Assembly (NCBI RefSeq): GCF_901000735.1
Contig: NC_081542.1
Span: forward strand, 39,180,571 to 39,244,570
Direction of reading: 5' to 3'
DNA: 64,000 bases
From: Corylus avellana
Taxonomy: Eukaryota > Streptophyta > Magnoliopsida > Fagales > Betulaceae
Below are positions 11,327 to 23,882 of this stretch, piece after piece. Both the position numbers and the translations under genes were made by a program. The notes below the pieces were generated by a model. It made no database searches and was not told the origin of the DNA. It saw only the letters and a list, made by a program, of their open reading frames with translations. Position 1 is the first letter of the stretch. Each line of letters begins with the position of its first letter.

Positions 11327-12211
11327 TGAAAAATGCTTAACAGATAAAATATTGCAGTTTATGCGAAGTTAATGGATATTTAAATCTAAACAAACAATCA
11401 CCAAAATATGAATAATCACACGCAAGGATTTTGGTGATGAAGATGAAACCTTTTAGAAAATGATCTAAAAGTAAAATCTCTCTGGGATAGCCAAACCCAA
11501 GAAATCACTATCAAAAGATTATCCAGAAATTAGAGACACTAGGAACACTTACAACCCGATGCAAGCCCTTGACTCTATAAGATCGACAAACCTTCAACTC
11601 GTCTCCTTGCTCACAATCTTCTTCAATATGACTCTAATTTATCGGATCCTTCCGATTGACTTCAATTAAGCACAATGAAACTAACACAAAATCCTCTACG
11701 AGGAATAATAAGGCTCACAACAATTGATCACTCAAACACAGCCTCTCATGAATTCTAGGGTTCTAAAATTCATGCCTCTCTTTTCTATAAAGTTGTATTT
11801 ATATTACATACAACACCCTAGACTTGGGCCCACTTAAAAACACGTTTTGGGCAAAAAACTTACGGGCTGCCCGGATAGACGAGCTTGTTGTTTGAACAAG
11901 GGCATTGCGTAGACAAAGAAAACAAGTTTCTGGAACTTCTGTCCAGACAGGGGGAGGGGCTGTCCAGATAGGGCCTGCCGAGGGTGAAAATCGCATTCTG
12001 GAAATTCTGATCGGCCTTGATCAACAGCTCCGATCGATGAGCGTGCGTTTGTAGTCCGATTGAGCTGAAACTTTACATGCATGTTCTTAACACGTGAATC
12101 CTCATTGTGAACGGTGGAGATTGGATTATGAGCATTCTATATTAGTGTTTGAGCCCGTGGACAGTAACCTCTGCATTTTGGAACCGAATTAAGCCAACAA
12201 AAATATTAACA
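11327..12211 (-). repeat. 5' LTR of the gag-only element
   Basis: This LTR is 885 bp with TG...CA ends (TGAAAAATGC to ATTAACA). A minus-strand TATA-like sequence (ATATAAATAC) lies near 11800. The palindromes seen in the other LTR are decayed here to TGTCCAGACA and similar. Confidence 0.92.
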
Positions 12212-12216
12212 AGTAC

Positions 12217-13456
12217 AATTCTTTACTTTAATTATTGTTTTTTCACTACACAATCCAACAGATTCTCTATTTCATTCTCTACTTGCTTTAAAATATTATT
12301 TCTCACTCTTTTTTTATTATATTATTGCCAACACTTAATTAAAGGGAAAAACAAACACATATATAGAAATCATTCATAAAAACAAAAATAAACACATATG
12401 AAGAACATTTATCTCACATGCAGGTACTAATTCTTAAAATTAATAACATATAAATTTTTTCATCCAACTGCAATTGATTTGTTTCCATCCGTGTGTTTTT
12501 ATGCAATAAATTTTTTTTTGCATTAAATTTTTTCATTCAACTGCAATTGATTTGTTTCCATCCGTGTGTTTCCTTAAAATATTTTTTTTTTCTGCATTCA
12601 ATTTTTTCATCCAATTGTGTGAAGAAATTTTGTGAGTGAGGGAGATAAATTTTGTATGAAGAAATTTTGTGTTTGAGAGAGAAACGTAGCAAATGTGAAG
12701 AAGTGTTCAGAAGAAATAAAAGATGTTGGGTGCAAAGGGGTGAAATAAAGAAACAATAAACAAAAGAAAAATAAATAATATTTTATTCATCTAGTGTACT
12801 ACAGTGAATAGCTCCAAATTGCTATTCTCTGTAGCAATGTAATTATTCTAGCTAATGGCAAGCTATTCCGTTGGAGCTAAAAAAAGAATAATAATAGCTA
12901 AATATAGCTAATATTGGTCTTTTAACTAAGCTGCTGGAAATACTGTTGCAGTGAAAAGTTAGTAGCTAAAATTAAAATTTAAAAAAAAAAAAAAAAGTTG
13001 TATTTTGAAGGGCTAAAGTACCTATCATTCTTGAAGATGCTCTAAGAATTGATGTCTTCTACGTTTTTATGGAGTTTTAAGTTCCTAATTTAAATTTTAC
13101 CATCTCAATACCTATAATATTATCTATAGTTTATTATCTCACTTTTTATAAATTTTAAAATATTATTAATTTTTAGAATATTAAATAAAATTTCACTGAG
13201 AAATTTAGAAGATTTTGATTTCCACTTGGCAAGACTTGATGCCATCAATATTACAACCAAACCGAATTAACCGGAGAGAAGCAACATAGCTGCCAGCTGG
13301 GAGCCTGGGAGCCAGCCACCAAGGCTTTTTTAATTTTTTAATTTTATTTTTTAAATTATTTTTTTATTTTTTATTTTTTTATGAATAACAACCAAGGTAT
13401 CTTCGAAAGGAGGAGAAGAAAGAAGTGCAAAAACCAAAATCCAAAACCGAAAATCC
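12217..13456. other. Spacer and ATG7 upstream region, with a tandem duplication
   Basis: Two nearly identical 46-base blocks (12453-12498 and 12526-12571, period 73, core CAACTGCAATTGATTTG) and a third partial one near 12596 lie in AT-rich DNA. The last few hundred bases before 13457 should contain the ATG7 promoter and 5'UTR. I see no clear TATA box at a defined distance. Confidence 0.6.
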
Positions 13457-16400
13457 ATGGCTGCCCACGATAGCGAAGGATCCATACTGGTATTCGCGCA
13501 ATTCCAGAGCAAGGTGGACGAGGGTTTCTGGCACAGGTTGTCCTCTCTCAAGCTCAACAAGCTCGGCATCGACGACTCTCCCATTCCCATCACTGGTACA
13601 CACCAATCGCTATTCTTCGAATTCTTTCTGCTTCTAATTTTGCTTCTCCTTGCCCCTAATCAAGAATCTGATTTTGTGATTTCTTGTTTTGGCTGGTGTA
13701 GTGGTTGTGAGATCGTAGTTATTTCTTTTTAGTTTGTAATCTTACTGTTTGGTTGATGGGAAAGTAAAGGTGACCAATAGAAAATTATAGTAGATGCGTT
13801 TTCTTGTTGTTGTTCTGAAAGGATTGGGAAGTTTGGACTGAGCTAATCCAAATGATTGTGTTAGATTCCTTTGCGTGAAGACTGAAATCCCCAAATAATG
13901 AAGAGTGCCTTTTGAACAAGAATTCAGATTTTTAAGGGAAAGTTTACATTTTGGTTTCTTCTTTGTGTAGGAATTCTTATCAGTGAAACCGTAAGAAACC
14001 CCTCCAGTTTATGTGAAAATTATGAATCTTTTGTCTTGGAAATATATGATTGAAGCAAGTTTTTGTTTTCTCAAATCACTATTAATGAAAATTGTGATTT
14101 GATATGAAGATTTTTTAAAAGTTATCAAGATATCATTAAAAGCTTAAAGCACACCTGGGTACAAATAAAGTATACAAGAGAAATACCTAACTAGAAGGGG
14201 AAAAAAGAGCAAGAAAATCAACAACACCTAGCAAGTATTCGATATGAAGTTTTATGGGTCATTGAAATCTAAGGTACAAGCTGACCCTTCTTTTTTTGCA
14301 GGATTTTATGCGCCTTGGTCACATCCTCAAGTACCAAATAATTTAACTCTACTAGCTCAGTCTTTGCCTACTGAATTAAGCGAGCAATCTTCAACAGCAG
14401 CCACAAGTCATGGCAACAGGAACAGGTGCCCTGTCCAGGGCACTCTTTACAACATGAATACAATAGAAAGCTTCCATGCGCTTGACAAGAAGAACTTGCT
14501 AAAGGAAGAAGCAAAGAAGGTGCCCCTTGAAATAGTTTTAATTCTTGGAGTTTATGTGTGGTTAGCTTGTAGTTCTATGCACAAGATGAGTTTATTGTGA
14601 CGATTAGCAATAGCGAATTTTAGTTGTTGTATGACTTGATTAGGAGTAGAGGAATTCTGGTTTGCCAAATGCAAATAAAGATCTTACATTACAAGTTTAC
14701 TTCTTATTGATATTTAGATTTGGGACGACATGCATACTGGAAAAGCCGTAGAGGACAGTGCGTTACTCTCAAGGTTCCTTCTTATCTCGTTCGCAGACCT
14801 GAAAAATTGGACCTTTCATTACTGGTTTGCTTTCCCTGCTCTGGTGCTTGATCCTCCAGCAACCTTGGTTGATTTAAGGCGAGCTTCAGAGTATTTTAGC
14901 TTAGAAGAGGTGCTGAGAATATAATAATAGTTGGAAATTTAGAAGTTAGCTATTGTTATTATAATTACATTTTAATGTCTGGACTGTTGTTGTAACATGT
15001 AGGCGGAATCTGTTTCTGCAGCTTGTAATGAGTGGCGTAACTCAAGCTTTACAGCCGGTAGATGTGGCTCCTCACTAATTGCAACTTCTACTTTCTTTTC
15101 TTATTTTAATTTATGTGTGATTTATGTTCTTTTTAATATAATGTCTGCCGCAGAGGTTCCATTCTTTTTGGTCAGTATTGATCCAAATTCACAAGCTACT
15201 GTTAAGCATTTAAAGGATTGGGAAACCTGCCAAAGCGATGGTCACAAGGTTTGTCTTCATGACTCTTCAAGTTATGTGGAAGCCTTAGTGGGCTTTTGCT
15301 AATAGAGAGAGTTGTTCTAGTGGAATGTTTAGTTGATGCACTACTGGAATGAAATATAGATACGTAATTTTTTGGTTGATTCTTAAAGCTACAATACATG
15401 CTATTGGCAGTTGCTGTTCGGTTTTTATGACCCGTGTCATCTTCCAAATAATCCTGGTTGGCCTCTTCGCAACTTCCTTGCTCTTATTTGTGTGAGATGG
15501 AGTCTCAAGTCAGTTCGCTTTTTATGTTATAGAGAGAATCGTGGTTTCGCAGATCTGGGGTTGTCTCTTGTCGGTGAAGCCTTGATTACAGTTTCACAAG
15601 GTAGAGCGGCAAAAATTGGGTAACAGCTCTATTATAATTAATTGTTTCTCTTTCTCCAGTTTGAATTTGTTTCTCTTTATCTGGCTTTTCTAACTTTTTG
15701 TTAAAAACGGTTTAGGCTGGAGAGAGCATCAATGTTTACCTAATGCAGTGGGTTGGGAACATAACAAAGGGAGGCAAGTATCCAGGTGTATTAACCTTGC
15801 TAAATCCATGGATCCAACAAGGTATGCTGTCTCTGCACTGTCACTCATTGTCCATAATGGTATTATTCCAATTGTTACCTTAGAATGTTGACACATTCTT
15901 TTTACAGGTTGGCCATATCTGCTGCGGATTTGAATTTAAAATTAATGAGATGGCGTGCTTTGCCATCTCTGAATTTAGATGCCTTGTCATCTATCAAGTG
16001 TCTACTACTAGGAGCAGGTACACTTGGATGCCAGGTGGCTCGCATGCTTCTGGTGAGAGCTCAAAAAATTATAATTATAATATCTGATTCTTTTTTCCTT
16101 GTTTTTGCTAACTGGAGTATCTGGGGTGAAGGCTCGACTATATCCTTGGTACACCGTGTAAAGCGCCCCCTCCACATGGGTTGAGTATATCTGATTCTAT
16201 TTATTGGGTGACCAAAATTATGCATATTGCAGGCTTGGGGTGTCCGAAAAATTACACTGCTTGACAATGGCAGGGTTGCCATGTCGAATCCATTGAGGCA
16301 GTCCCTGTATACATTGGATGACTGCCTCAATGGTGGTGAATTTAAAGCCACAGCAGCAGTCAAAAGTCTCACTCGGATATTTCCAGCTGTGGTTAGTGAT

Positions 16401-18297
16401 TTCATCCTTAGGCCTCTAATCAGAAAGGTTATACTAAAAAGATGTTAATTTTTCATACTGTTCATCTGTTCCATCATTCTTTTTACAGGATGCAGAAGGT
16501 ATTGTGATGGCTATACCAATGCCTGGGCATCCTGTGCCTAACCATGAAGAGGATAGTGTGCTTGAAGATTGTAGACGCCTTCATGATTTGATTGATTCTC
16601 ATGATGCAGTTTTCTTGTTGACTGATACAAGGGAAAGTCGGTGGCTACCTACACTTCTCTGTGCCAATACTAACAAGGTCTATATCTTTATTCTGTTGTT
16701 TTCTGCTTTTGGAATGATTGTTATTATATTTGGCATTGCATTTTACAATAAGCTGGGGTCACCTCATGATCAGGATGATTTATATGTGCAACTCCAATAT
16801 AAGGAGTATTAATTTATTGATATCCACTTCACTTATATAAATATATAATTCACTTTGTAGATTACCATAACTGCAGCTCTAGGGTTTGATAGCTTTTTGG
16901 TTATGCGCCATGGAGCCGGTCCTTTCAGCTCTAACCATGACTTCAGAGCTGAAGCTGCTAATGCTTTATCTGCTATTGGAAATGTTGCTCGAATTGATAG
17001 CGATGGAAGGCAGAGATTGGGCTGTTACTTCTGCAACGACGTGATTGCGCCAATTGATGTAATTTTCTAGAAAGCCAGAGATCGGATGTTTTAGCTATTT
17101 TATTTATAAAAACTCAACCATAAGTCCCATGCTCTTTTTACAGTCAACTGCCAACCGCACCTTGGACCAGCAATGCACTGTTACACGACCAGGACTTGCT
17201 CCTATTGCTTCGGCTCTTGCCGTTGAACTTTTGGTGGGGATCCTGCATCACCCTCAAGGGTAAAGCTATGTGAAGAAAGCCTGATTATTTGCTAATTTTC
17301 CAAGTTTGAAAAGATTTTTAGTTGACCTGGCATTCTGTTGTTCAACTCTACATGTACAGAATATTTGCAGATGGTGAGGTTGCAAACTCCAGTAGTAATG
17401 GAAGCAGTGAGCAGCCTCTTGGTATTTTACCCCACCAGATTCGAGGTTCCCTCTCTCAATTTTCTCAGATGATGCTTGTGGGTCACTCCTCAAACAGTTG
17501 CACAGCTTGTTCCAGCACTGTAAGTTTTGCTTGCTTATTTGATTAATGTTTCCTAGTGCTGTCCTTCAGATCCACTTCCTAGAATTTCAACCATAACCTC
17601 AATCGCTCATTCTCAAACATTACGTTTGTTCTTCAGCTTGGATGGATTCTACATGCTTCGATTCTAGTTGTGACATTAAAAGCTATAGCCTAACCAGTAA
17701 AATATTTGCTGAAGCTGTTTCCTAGCGAATATTTTAATTAATAGTACTAATATGCTATTTATTCTTTTGATCATATTAAAAAAAAAAATTCAAATATTTC
17801 CCCCAAGGCCCGGCGGGTGGGTTCCTTTTCTTCCTTTACATGAGTGTCTGTACACAAGCTTTTTCTGAATCAGCCTGGTCCATGCTTGTATGAAGATCTT
17901 GTGTTTAAAACTACGATATATTTCTTGCTTGCCTCTTTATTTAAGGAAAACAAAACCAATGAGATAAATTTGCCACACAAGTTGAACTAATCAGAGGAGG
18001 ATTACTTGTTTTCAGCATTCATACCTTTTGTCTTACTACTTTTTCGTTTGCTCTTTCTCTTTTCTTTTGGTTTTCTTTTCACTCGTTAGTTCTAAATTTC
18101 TATCACAACAAATTGTTCAGGTGGTATCAGAATATCAGGAAAGAGGAATGGAATTTATTATCCAAGCAATCAACCATCCTACCTATCTAGAAGATCTCAC
18201 TGGTCTAACAGAGTTGATGAAATCAGCCAGCTCCTTTAACCTTGACTGGGATAATGAGACGGATCTTGAAGAAGATGATGATTGTGTCCAAGTTTAA
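13457..18297 (+). CDS. ATG7: Autophagy E1-like enzyme ATG7
   Basis: ATG7 activates the ubiquitin-like proteins ATG8 and ATG12 with ATP and passes them to ATG3 and ATG10 in the cytosol. The coding exons are 13457-13595, 14302-14519, 14718-14909, 15003-15057, 15154-15248, 15411-15600, 15716-15821, 15908-16052, 16233-16391, 16489-16677, 16861-17058, 17144-17259, 17360-17519 and 18121-18297. All have GT-AG borders and phases agree, giving 712 residues against about 700 in Arabidopsis. The N-terminal domain starts [18 protein letters not shown]. The adenylation loop is GAGTLG (367-372). The catalytic cysteine is in [16 protein letters not shown] (Cys573). Zinc cysteines are CYFC (551, 554) and CTAC (648, 651). 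The C-terminus is acidic ([12 protein letters not shown]). No disruption is seen, so the gene looks functional. Confidence 0.97.
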
Positions 18298-20042
18298 GTA
18301 ATTCCTTTGGCTAATTTGCATTTTTTATTAAACTAGTATTAGAGTTGGCATGTGAAACCTAATTTAGTCACCATATTGGAGTTCACTACTAATGGTTCAT
18401 ATTTGTTTAGCCAAACCTTTGTATCCAATTCCACCTTAACACACTGGGATAATTGTCTTATCCAATACCCATTAGTAGGCATGCAATAGTTGGTTTTCAT
18501 CCTTGTCATCTTGTATACAGACTTATGTGATGTACTTAATATTAATTATTTGTTAATCGAATACAAATATTTATGAAATACTGTCCTTGTCATCTACCAA
18601 TAACTCTACATTTTTTTATAATCATTCAGATAGTAACATTTTTTTTTTCTATCTCAATTTCCAACTTTTGTTAGTTTGAAAGCGTATTTATCTACAGAAT
18701 CATGTTTTGTTTTTTTGGTTTGTCAACGACAGAATCATGTTGGAAAACCACTGAGAACCATGAGTTTTATAAATACTAATCATGGTTTTAACACAAGTGT
18801 CCATTGATTTAATGGGGTGCTTTGTCTTAAGTAACTTTCTATATCAGCCTCTTAAAACAGTTATGTAAGCTGGTGTTAAATGGGTGTAAAGAGTAACATT
18901 ACTTATTGAATAACAAAATAATAATAATAATAATAATAATAATATATGCTTATTAGTAAGGAGGAAAATGTTTTTCTATTCATAATTAAGAACATACGTT
19001 TTTATTAAAACTATTAATAACAATTTAAAATACAAAATACCTTGTAAAACGCAAACACTTTTCAAACATGGATTATATCAAAAAATTACTATTCACCTTT
19101 ATATCGCATTAAAATAAATTTAACCCTCCCAAGAAAAAATTCAAAATCATTATATAACATAATTTTATTTTTTTTAATTTTTTTTTTGTGATATATGATG
19201 GTTTCCATCGTCTTTTTGAATTGCAATAATTTCCTAATATAGATGTTTAATTGTTATGAAATTGTTGAGGATATTTTGGGGTATCAACTTTAACCTTCAA
19301 TTGTACAAAAACCAAGTGAAAGGAAGCAATGTCTGATTTGTATTCTTTTGCCGTTTGTCTTCAAAGACATCATTTGAAAATTATTCGGTCATTGAATTTG
19401 AATTCATTTGCCTATAAAACTTAAGAAGAAATTAAAAATAAATAAATAAAAAACTGTGCCCAAAAGCAGCCCTGGCCTGCCTGGCTGGGAGCATGTGATC
19501 TCCTATAATTGGGATTCTTTTTGCTCCATGTAATAGGGCAAATAATTGTGAAAAGTTTTTGATAGGGTTCAGTTGCTTGAACAGGGAGTCCACTTGTCTA
19601 AGCAGCTATTCGGATAGGTGGGTTGTATCGAGAGTCTTTCATATTTGTAAAAAATTCCTCTCATCAGTAGAGGATTATAGGAGATTTTAATCTGATTGAG
19701 AGTAATCTAATTTACACACCCATCTGCAAATGAGATCTACATCAATTATCTACGTGAGAAATCCAATGTGAAACCCAATTACTCAAATAAATTTTAAATT
19801 ATCTAACAACCCACCCATATGAAACCCAACTACCTAAATAAATTTTGAACTATCCGCCTTCACTGAAAACAAAGAAAAAAAAAAAAAAAAAAACTTGAAA
19901 ATGAGAGGACCAATTAAAAACTGATTTCATTACTTTTGTGAATCAAAGATTTAAAAGAGTAGTGGCAGCCGCCAGGCAATGGCGGCGATGTTTAAAAAAA
20001 AACTAGTAAGATAATTTCTATTTTGTCAAAATAGGCATCGAC
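18298..20042. other. Spacer between ATG7 and tRNA-Gly
   Basis: This holds the ATG7 3'UTR, an (ATA)n microsatellite near 18917-18945 and AT-rich DNA. Near 19750-19850 there are two diverged copies of a unit with GTGAAACCCAATTAC and CAAATAAATTTT. No coding signal is seen. Confidence 0.6.
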
Positions 20043-20113
20043 GCACCAGTGGTCTAGTGGTAGAATAGTACCCTGCCACGGTACAGACCCGGGTTCGATT
20101 CCCGGCTGGTGCA
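20043..20113 (+). tRNA. tRNA-Gly (GCC)
   Basis: The 71-base sequence folds as a cloverleaf. The acceptor stem GCACCAG pairs with CTGGTGC, the discriminator base is A, the D-loop box is TGGTCTAGTGGTAG, the anticodon is GCC within CTGCCAC, and the T-arm box is GGTTCGATTCC. A T-run (20117-20121) follows as the Pol III terminator. A CAA motif lies just upstream, as often seen for plant tRNA genes. No intron is present, and it looks functional. Confidence 0.97.
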
Positions 20114-20116
20114 CTC

Positions 20117-20121
20117 TTTTT
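20117..20121 (+). terminator. Pol III T-run after tRNA-Gly
   Basis: TTTTT lies three bases after the mature tRNA end, the usual RNA polymerase III stop signal. Confidence 0.85.
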
Positions 20122-20590
20122 ACCAGTCCAGCTGTCCTAGTCTAATAATGAACGTCAAATTTTTTCAAATATATATATATATAATTTTGTCTTTTTTTTT
20201 TGAATTGGAAAGAGGAAAAAAATAAAAAAAAATAAAAAGGGATTATCAGCTTGATTCATGGGTCTGGGGTCTACAAAAGGGTTGAGAAATTTGAGCAAGA
20301 TTGCATTTGAAATCTCCAATTTGGTCTCGACGACTTGAAATGAGTAGAGTCGCTGTTTGACGCCACAACTACTTTTCTTTTAAAAACAAAAGCAGTCAAC
20401 AGTCATCGTACGTGTATTATCTATCAGTTTTGGTATTTATTTGGCCAAAAACCACTCTGTGTAAAGTTTCAAGGAAGGGACCATAAATTCCTAAACCTGT
20501 GTTTGGCAGCTTTGAACAAATTAGGAGCACTGCCTAATTAAATTTTGTCTCTCCGACATAATATTCAAACCTAGTACCAACATTGTTGAT

Positions 20591-20669
20591 ATATATATAT
20601 ATATATATATATANNNNNNNNNNNNNNNNNNNNNNNNNNNNNNNNNNNNNNNNNNNNNNNNNNNNNNNN
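20591..20669. other. (TA)n microsatellite and assembly gap
   Basis: A (TA)n run breaks into 56 N (20614-20669). The gap probably reflects failure to sequence through the repeat, so the real length is unknown. Confidence 0.95.
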
Positions 20670-23600
20670 AAGTAATTAACTCTCAATTGGCTGCAGTGCT
20701 TTTCTACCTATAAAGAGGGTATCATAGCAATAACATTAACAAACTTTGGACACACAAGGCTGTCAATGATGCCAACTTTTCAAAGGGAGTAGCAAAATTT
20801 GCTAAACAAATCACAAAAGGGGTTTTTATGGTATTTCACCTTAATATTAAGGTACCAATCCAAGCTTTCTTTCAAAATGTCAAATGGGTTGGTCAACTAT
20901 AAACTTCTTTTTAGGTGGGAGAAATTAACAGTAACTATTATACATGGGCGTGATCAAGGCCAGGCCGATATATTTTGAGGGCTTAGGGGAAAAGTTTAAG
21001 TGGGGTCTTTTTCTTTATATTTTAATATTAATTAAATAAAATTTATTTTAATATTAATTATATTTTTATTTAAAAATCATTCTTCTCGCTTTTTGGGTTT
21101 TATTTAAGAATATCTTTATTGTTATTTGATTCCCTTATTTATTGATATCAATTTTTTAGGCCTTATTTATTTGAGAATGTTAGAGAATCTAATGATATAA
21201 ATGCCTTTTTGAAATTAAGTAGGGGGCCTTAATTTAACCATATATATTGATTGTGTTTATTTTTTATTTTTTAATTTTTTTTATGGAAATTGTTTTATTA
21301 GAATTCATTAATTGGGGGCCTTATTAAATTGAGGCCTTTATTAAATTACTTATTTACCATGATTAGATGCCTTAATTAAAGAATATAGAGGGTAATAAGG
21401 GTTTAAATTTTTTTTTTAATGGAATTTTTTTCTTAATTGGTGGCCTTATAAAATTGGGGGCTATACTGATGATGGTCAAACTACGTATATCTCTGTGTCA
21501 CTATGTACTGATGATGGTCGTACGTTGACGGTGAAAACGTACGTCTCATTGATGACGTCTCATTGATGATGATCGTCAACGTACGATGAAGTTGAATGAA
21601 TATGAGTCATATGACATTAATTTCATGCCCACTGAAGAAGCACGCGGTGAAGTTGCTCCAAAATGTTAACACACGCATGCAGTTTGATCAGAAGTAGGGA
21701 GGGAAGGTTCAAGTTCGTAGTAACGACGCAGAAAAAGCAACAGTTTTCTCACAAAAAGGGCTCAGGAAATGCATTCGACAATTCAAAAGTCTCAAGTCTC
21801 GAAAGTCCTCCTGGAGATTCAGCCAATGGCTTTTGCTGTTTCTGCCATTAGAGTCGCAAAAACCATCATATTTGAAATGTGCGTCACTATGGGTGATGTC
21901 ATCCTATCCTTTGCTTCCTTGTGTGGAGTTATCTGACTATTACTTCCACCTTAATTGGCTTTGAATTTATATATTAGTGGAGTGCCCATTTTAAGCTCCA
22001 TTTTTCATTATCCCCCGTGTCTCACATACATTGTATCTATGGCCGTTGCTGCAACAATGCTCCACATGCTACACACACTCTTGCTCTTTACACTTTTAAG
22101 TATACGCTCTTTAACGTGACGGTGAAAATTATTATTGGATTCAATATTTAATAATAAATACATTGAATAATAATTTTTAGATGTATATTTAGAAGTATGA
22201 GAGCGAGAGTATATGTAGCATTTTTGGTTGTGAATATGCCACTAGCCTCATCATTAATGCATACCTCTAATTTGATTTGGGTGGCCACTACTAGTTGCCT
22301 CTGCCATTGCCAATGAAATGATTTTGCAACTTCTACGGCACGTGGGAATTTTGTTCATGTATAATTTCCAAAATCAAGCATTTTGAGATATTAGTAGTAG
22401 TGACTTAAAAAAAATAAATAATAAAAAAATAATAAAAAAGATATTGGAAGTGAATAGTTGTGCGTTCAATGGTCTCAAAGAAATTATTATGAGGTCGTAG
22501 TATGGACTAAGGTGTGGATTCAAATCTTTACAAAGGACAATTACTTACACAAACTTAATTAGTATTAGCCGTCTTAAGAATCTATTAATGTTCTGGTAGA
22601 ACTAGCCGGGTCAAACTATGATTCAATTAGTCTTGAGAGAGTGTTTACAATTTTCACTGTCTAAGCTTTTCCTAAGTGATTTACAGCGGGTAGATATTAC
22701 TATGGTAATACTTCCGTAAAGTAGTCACAGTTGATCATCTCCTCTGCCAAAAAAAGAAAAGAAAAGAAAAGCTACAATTAAGATAAAACTACAATTTATT
22801 AATGATGGGTCATTTTGACAATTAAAAAAGGGAAAAAAAAACTGTTGCTTTTTTATTTTTTTTATTTTTAGGCTCGCTGAGACACGCTAAGCTCACGTGT
22901 ATTTACAAGCATAACTAGAATAAAGTATTATCAAAAGTAACAAATCTAAAGGCACTTCCAAGATGGTTTATCAACACCAAGAAATAGATAACAGAAATTA
23001 CACTTATCCCATTCGAAGTCGCACCCTATTTGCAAGCACTTACCAAACTCTAAAAACATGACTTAAAGTGGGCAGCACTTTCAAATGTATGAAAAGACAA
23101 TTGTACCCTTTAGATAATTTTTTTTAGCCAAAAAAAGAAAGAAAGTCCACTATGATTGTGGTCTTGATGGATGCCCGGCCATGGACATGGCTCTCTAGCC
23201 GATGAGACCCTAAGAGAAGAGAGGAAAAATAATAGGTTCTCACGTAACAACTCTAAAGTAATCAATTATGATTGTACAACCACCCCCAAGAAGAAACGGT
23301 GGCTACACAACCACCCAAGGAGAAAACTAGCCATGCATGGTGACCCATGCTAATGGGTTTGGGAACATTTACGTATATTAACGACTCTTATTCTTAATAA
23401 TTTTTTCATATGAAACATAAACCTTACAAATGCATGTACAATATTTTTTAAAGTTGGCCGAATGGTTACAAATAGAATGTACAATATGAAAAAAGATAGC
23501 AGCTAAGATCTCAACACATGGCATTTGGAAACGTGAGAAAAAGATTGGATCAATCCAAAGGAGGGGCTATCCCAAGTGTAAGTATCAATAGTGGTACACA

Positions 23601-23846
23601 TCATGCAAGCAACACTTCTTTGCCTTTTTTTCTCTTCAAGTACGCCTGCTTTTTGTAGCCACAAACCGTGCTCGTGGCACACTTGCACCCAACTATTTTA
23701 CACGTGGGGAAATTTGATAATAATTACAAAGGAGGAGCTAATTAAGATGGGATTATAGTTGATATGGCAAACTCCAATTAGGGCAAATTTTAAGATTGGA
23801 TACCAAGAAAATGCCACGTATGCAATCGGAAAGGTGATGATGATGA

Positions 23847-23882
<36 letters not shown>

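Larger units (their letters stand above)
7291..12216 (-). mobile_element. Gag-only Copia-type LTR retrotransposon (no pol)
   Basis: The element comprises a left LTR (7296-8172), an interior, and a right LTR (11327-12211). It lies on the minus strand because the primer-binding site abuts the right LTR (11314-11324, TGGTATCAGAG) and a purine-rich tract (AAAGGGGGAG on the minus strand, 8173-8184) abuts the left one. Flanks read AGTAT (7291-7295) and AGTAC (12212-12216), a 5-bp target duplication with one change. The interior encodes only gag with two zinc knuckles. Protease, integrase, reverse transcriptase and RNase H are absent, and 8185-9500 has no coding signal. This matches the published class of terminal-repeat retrotransposons with GAG domain. 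Movement would need enzymes supplied by a relative. Confidence 0.9.

Noticed and set aside
13351..13606. Minus-strand frames over ATG7 exon 1
   Set aside because: They are antisense shadows of a proven coding exon.
16061..16405. 114-codon minus-strand frame
   Set aside because: Shadow of ATG7 exon 9 and its intron.
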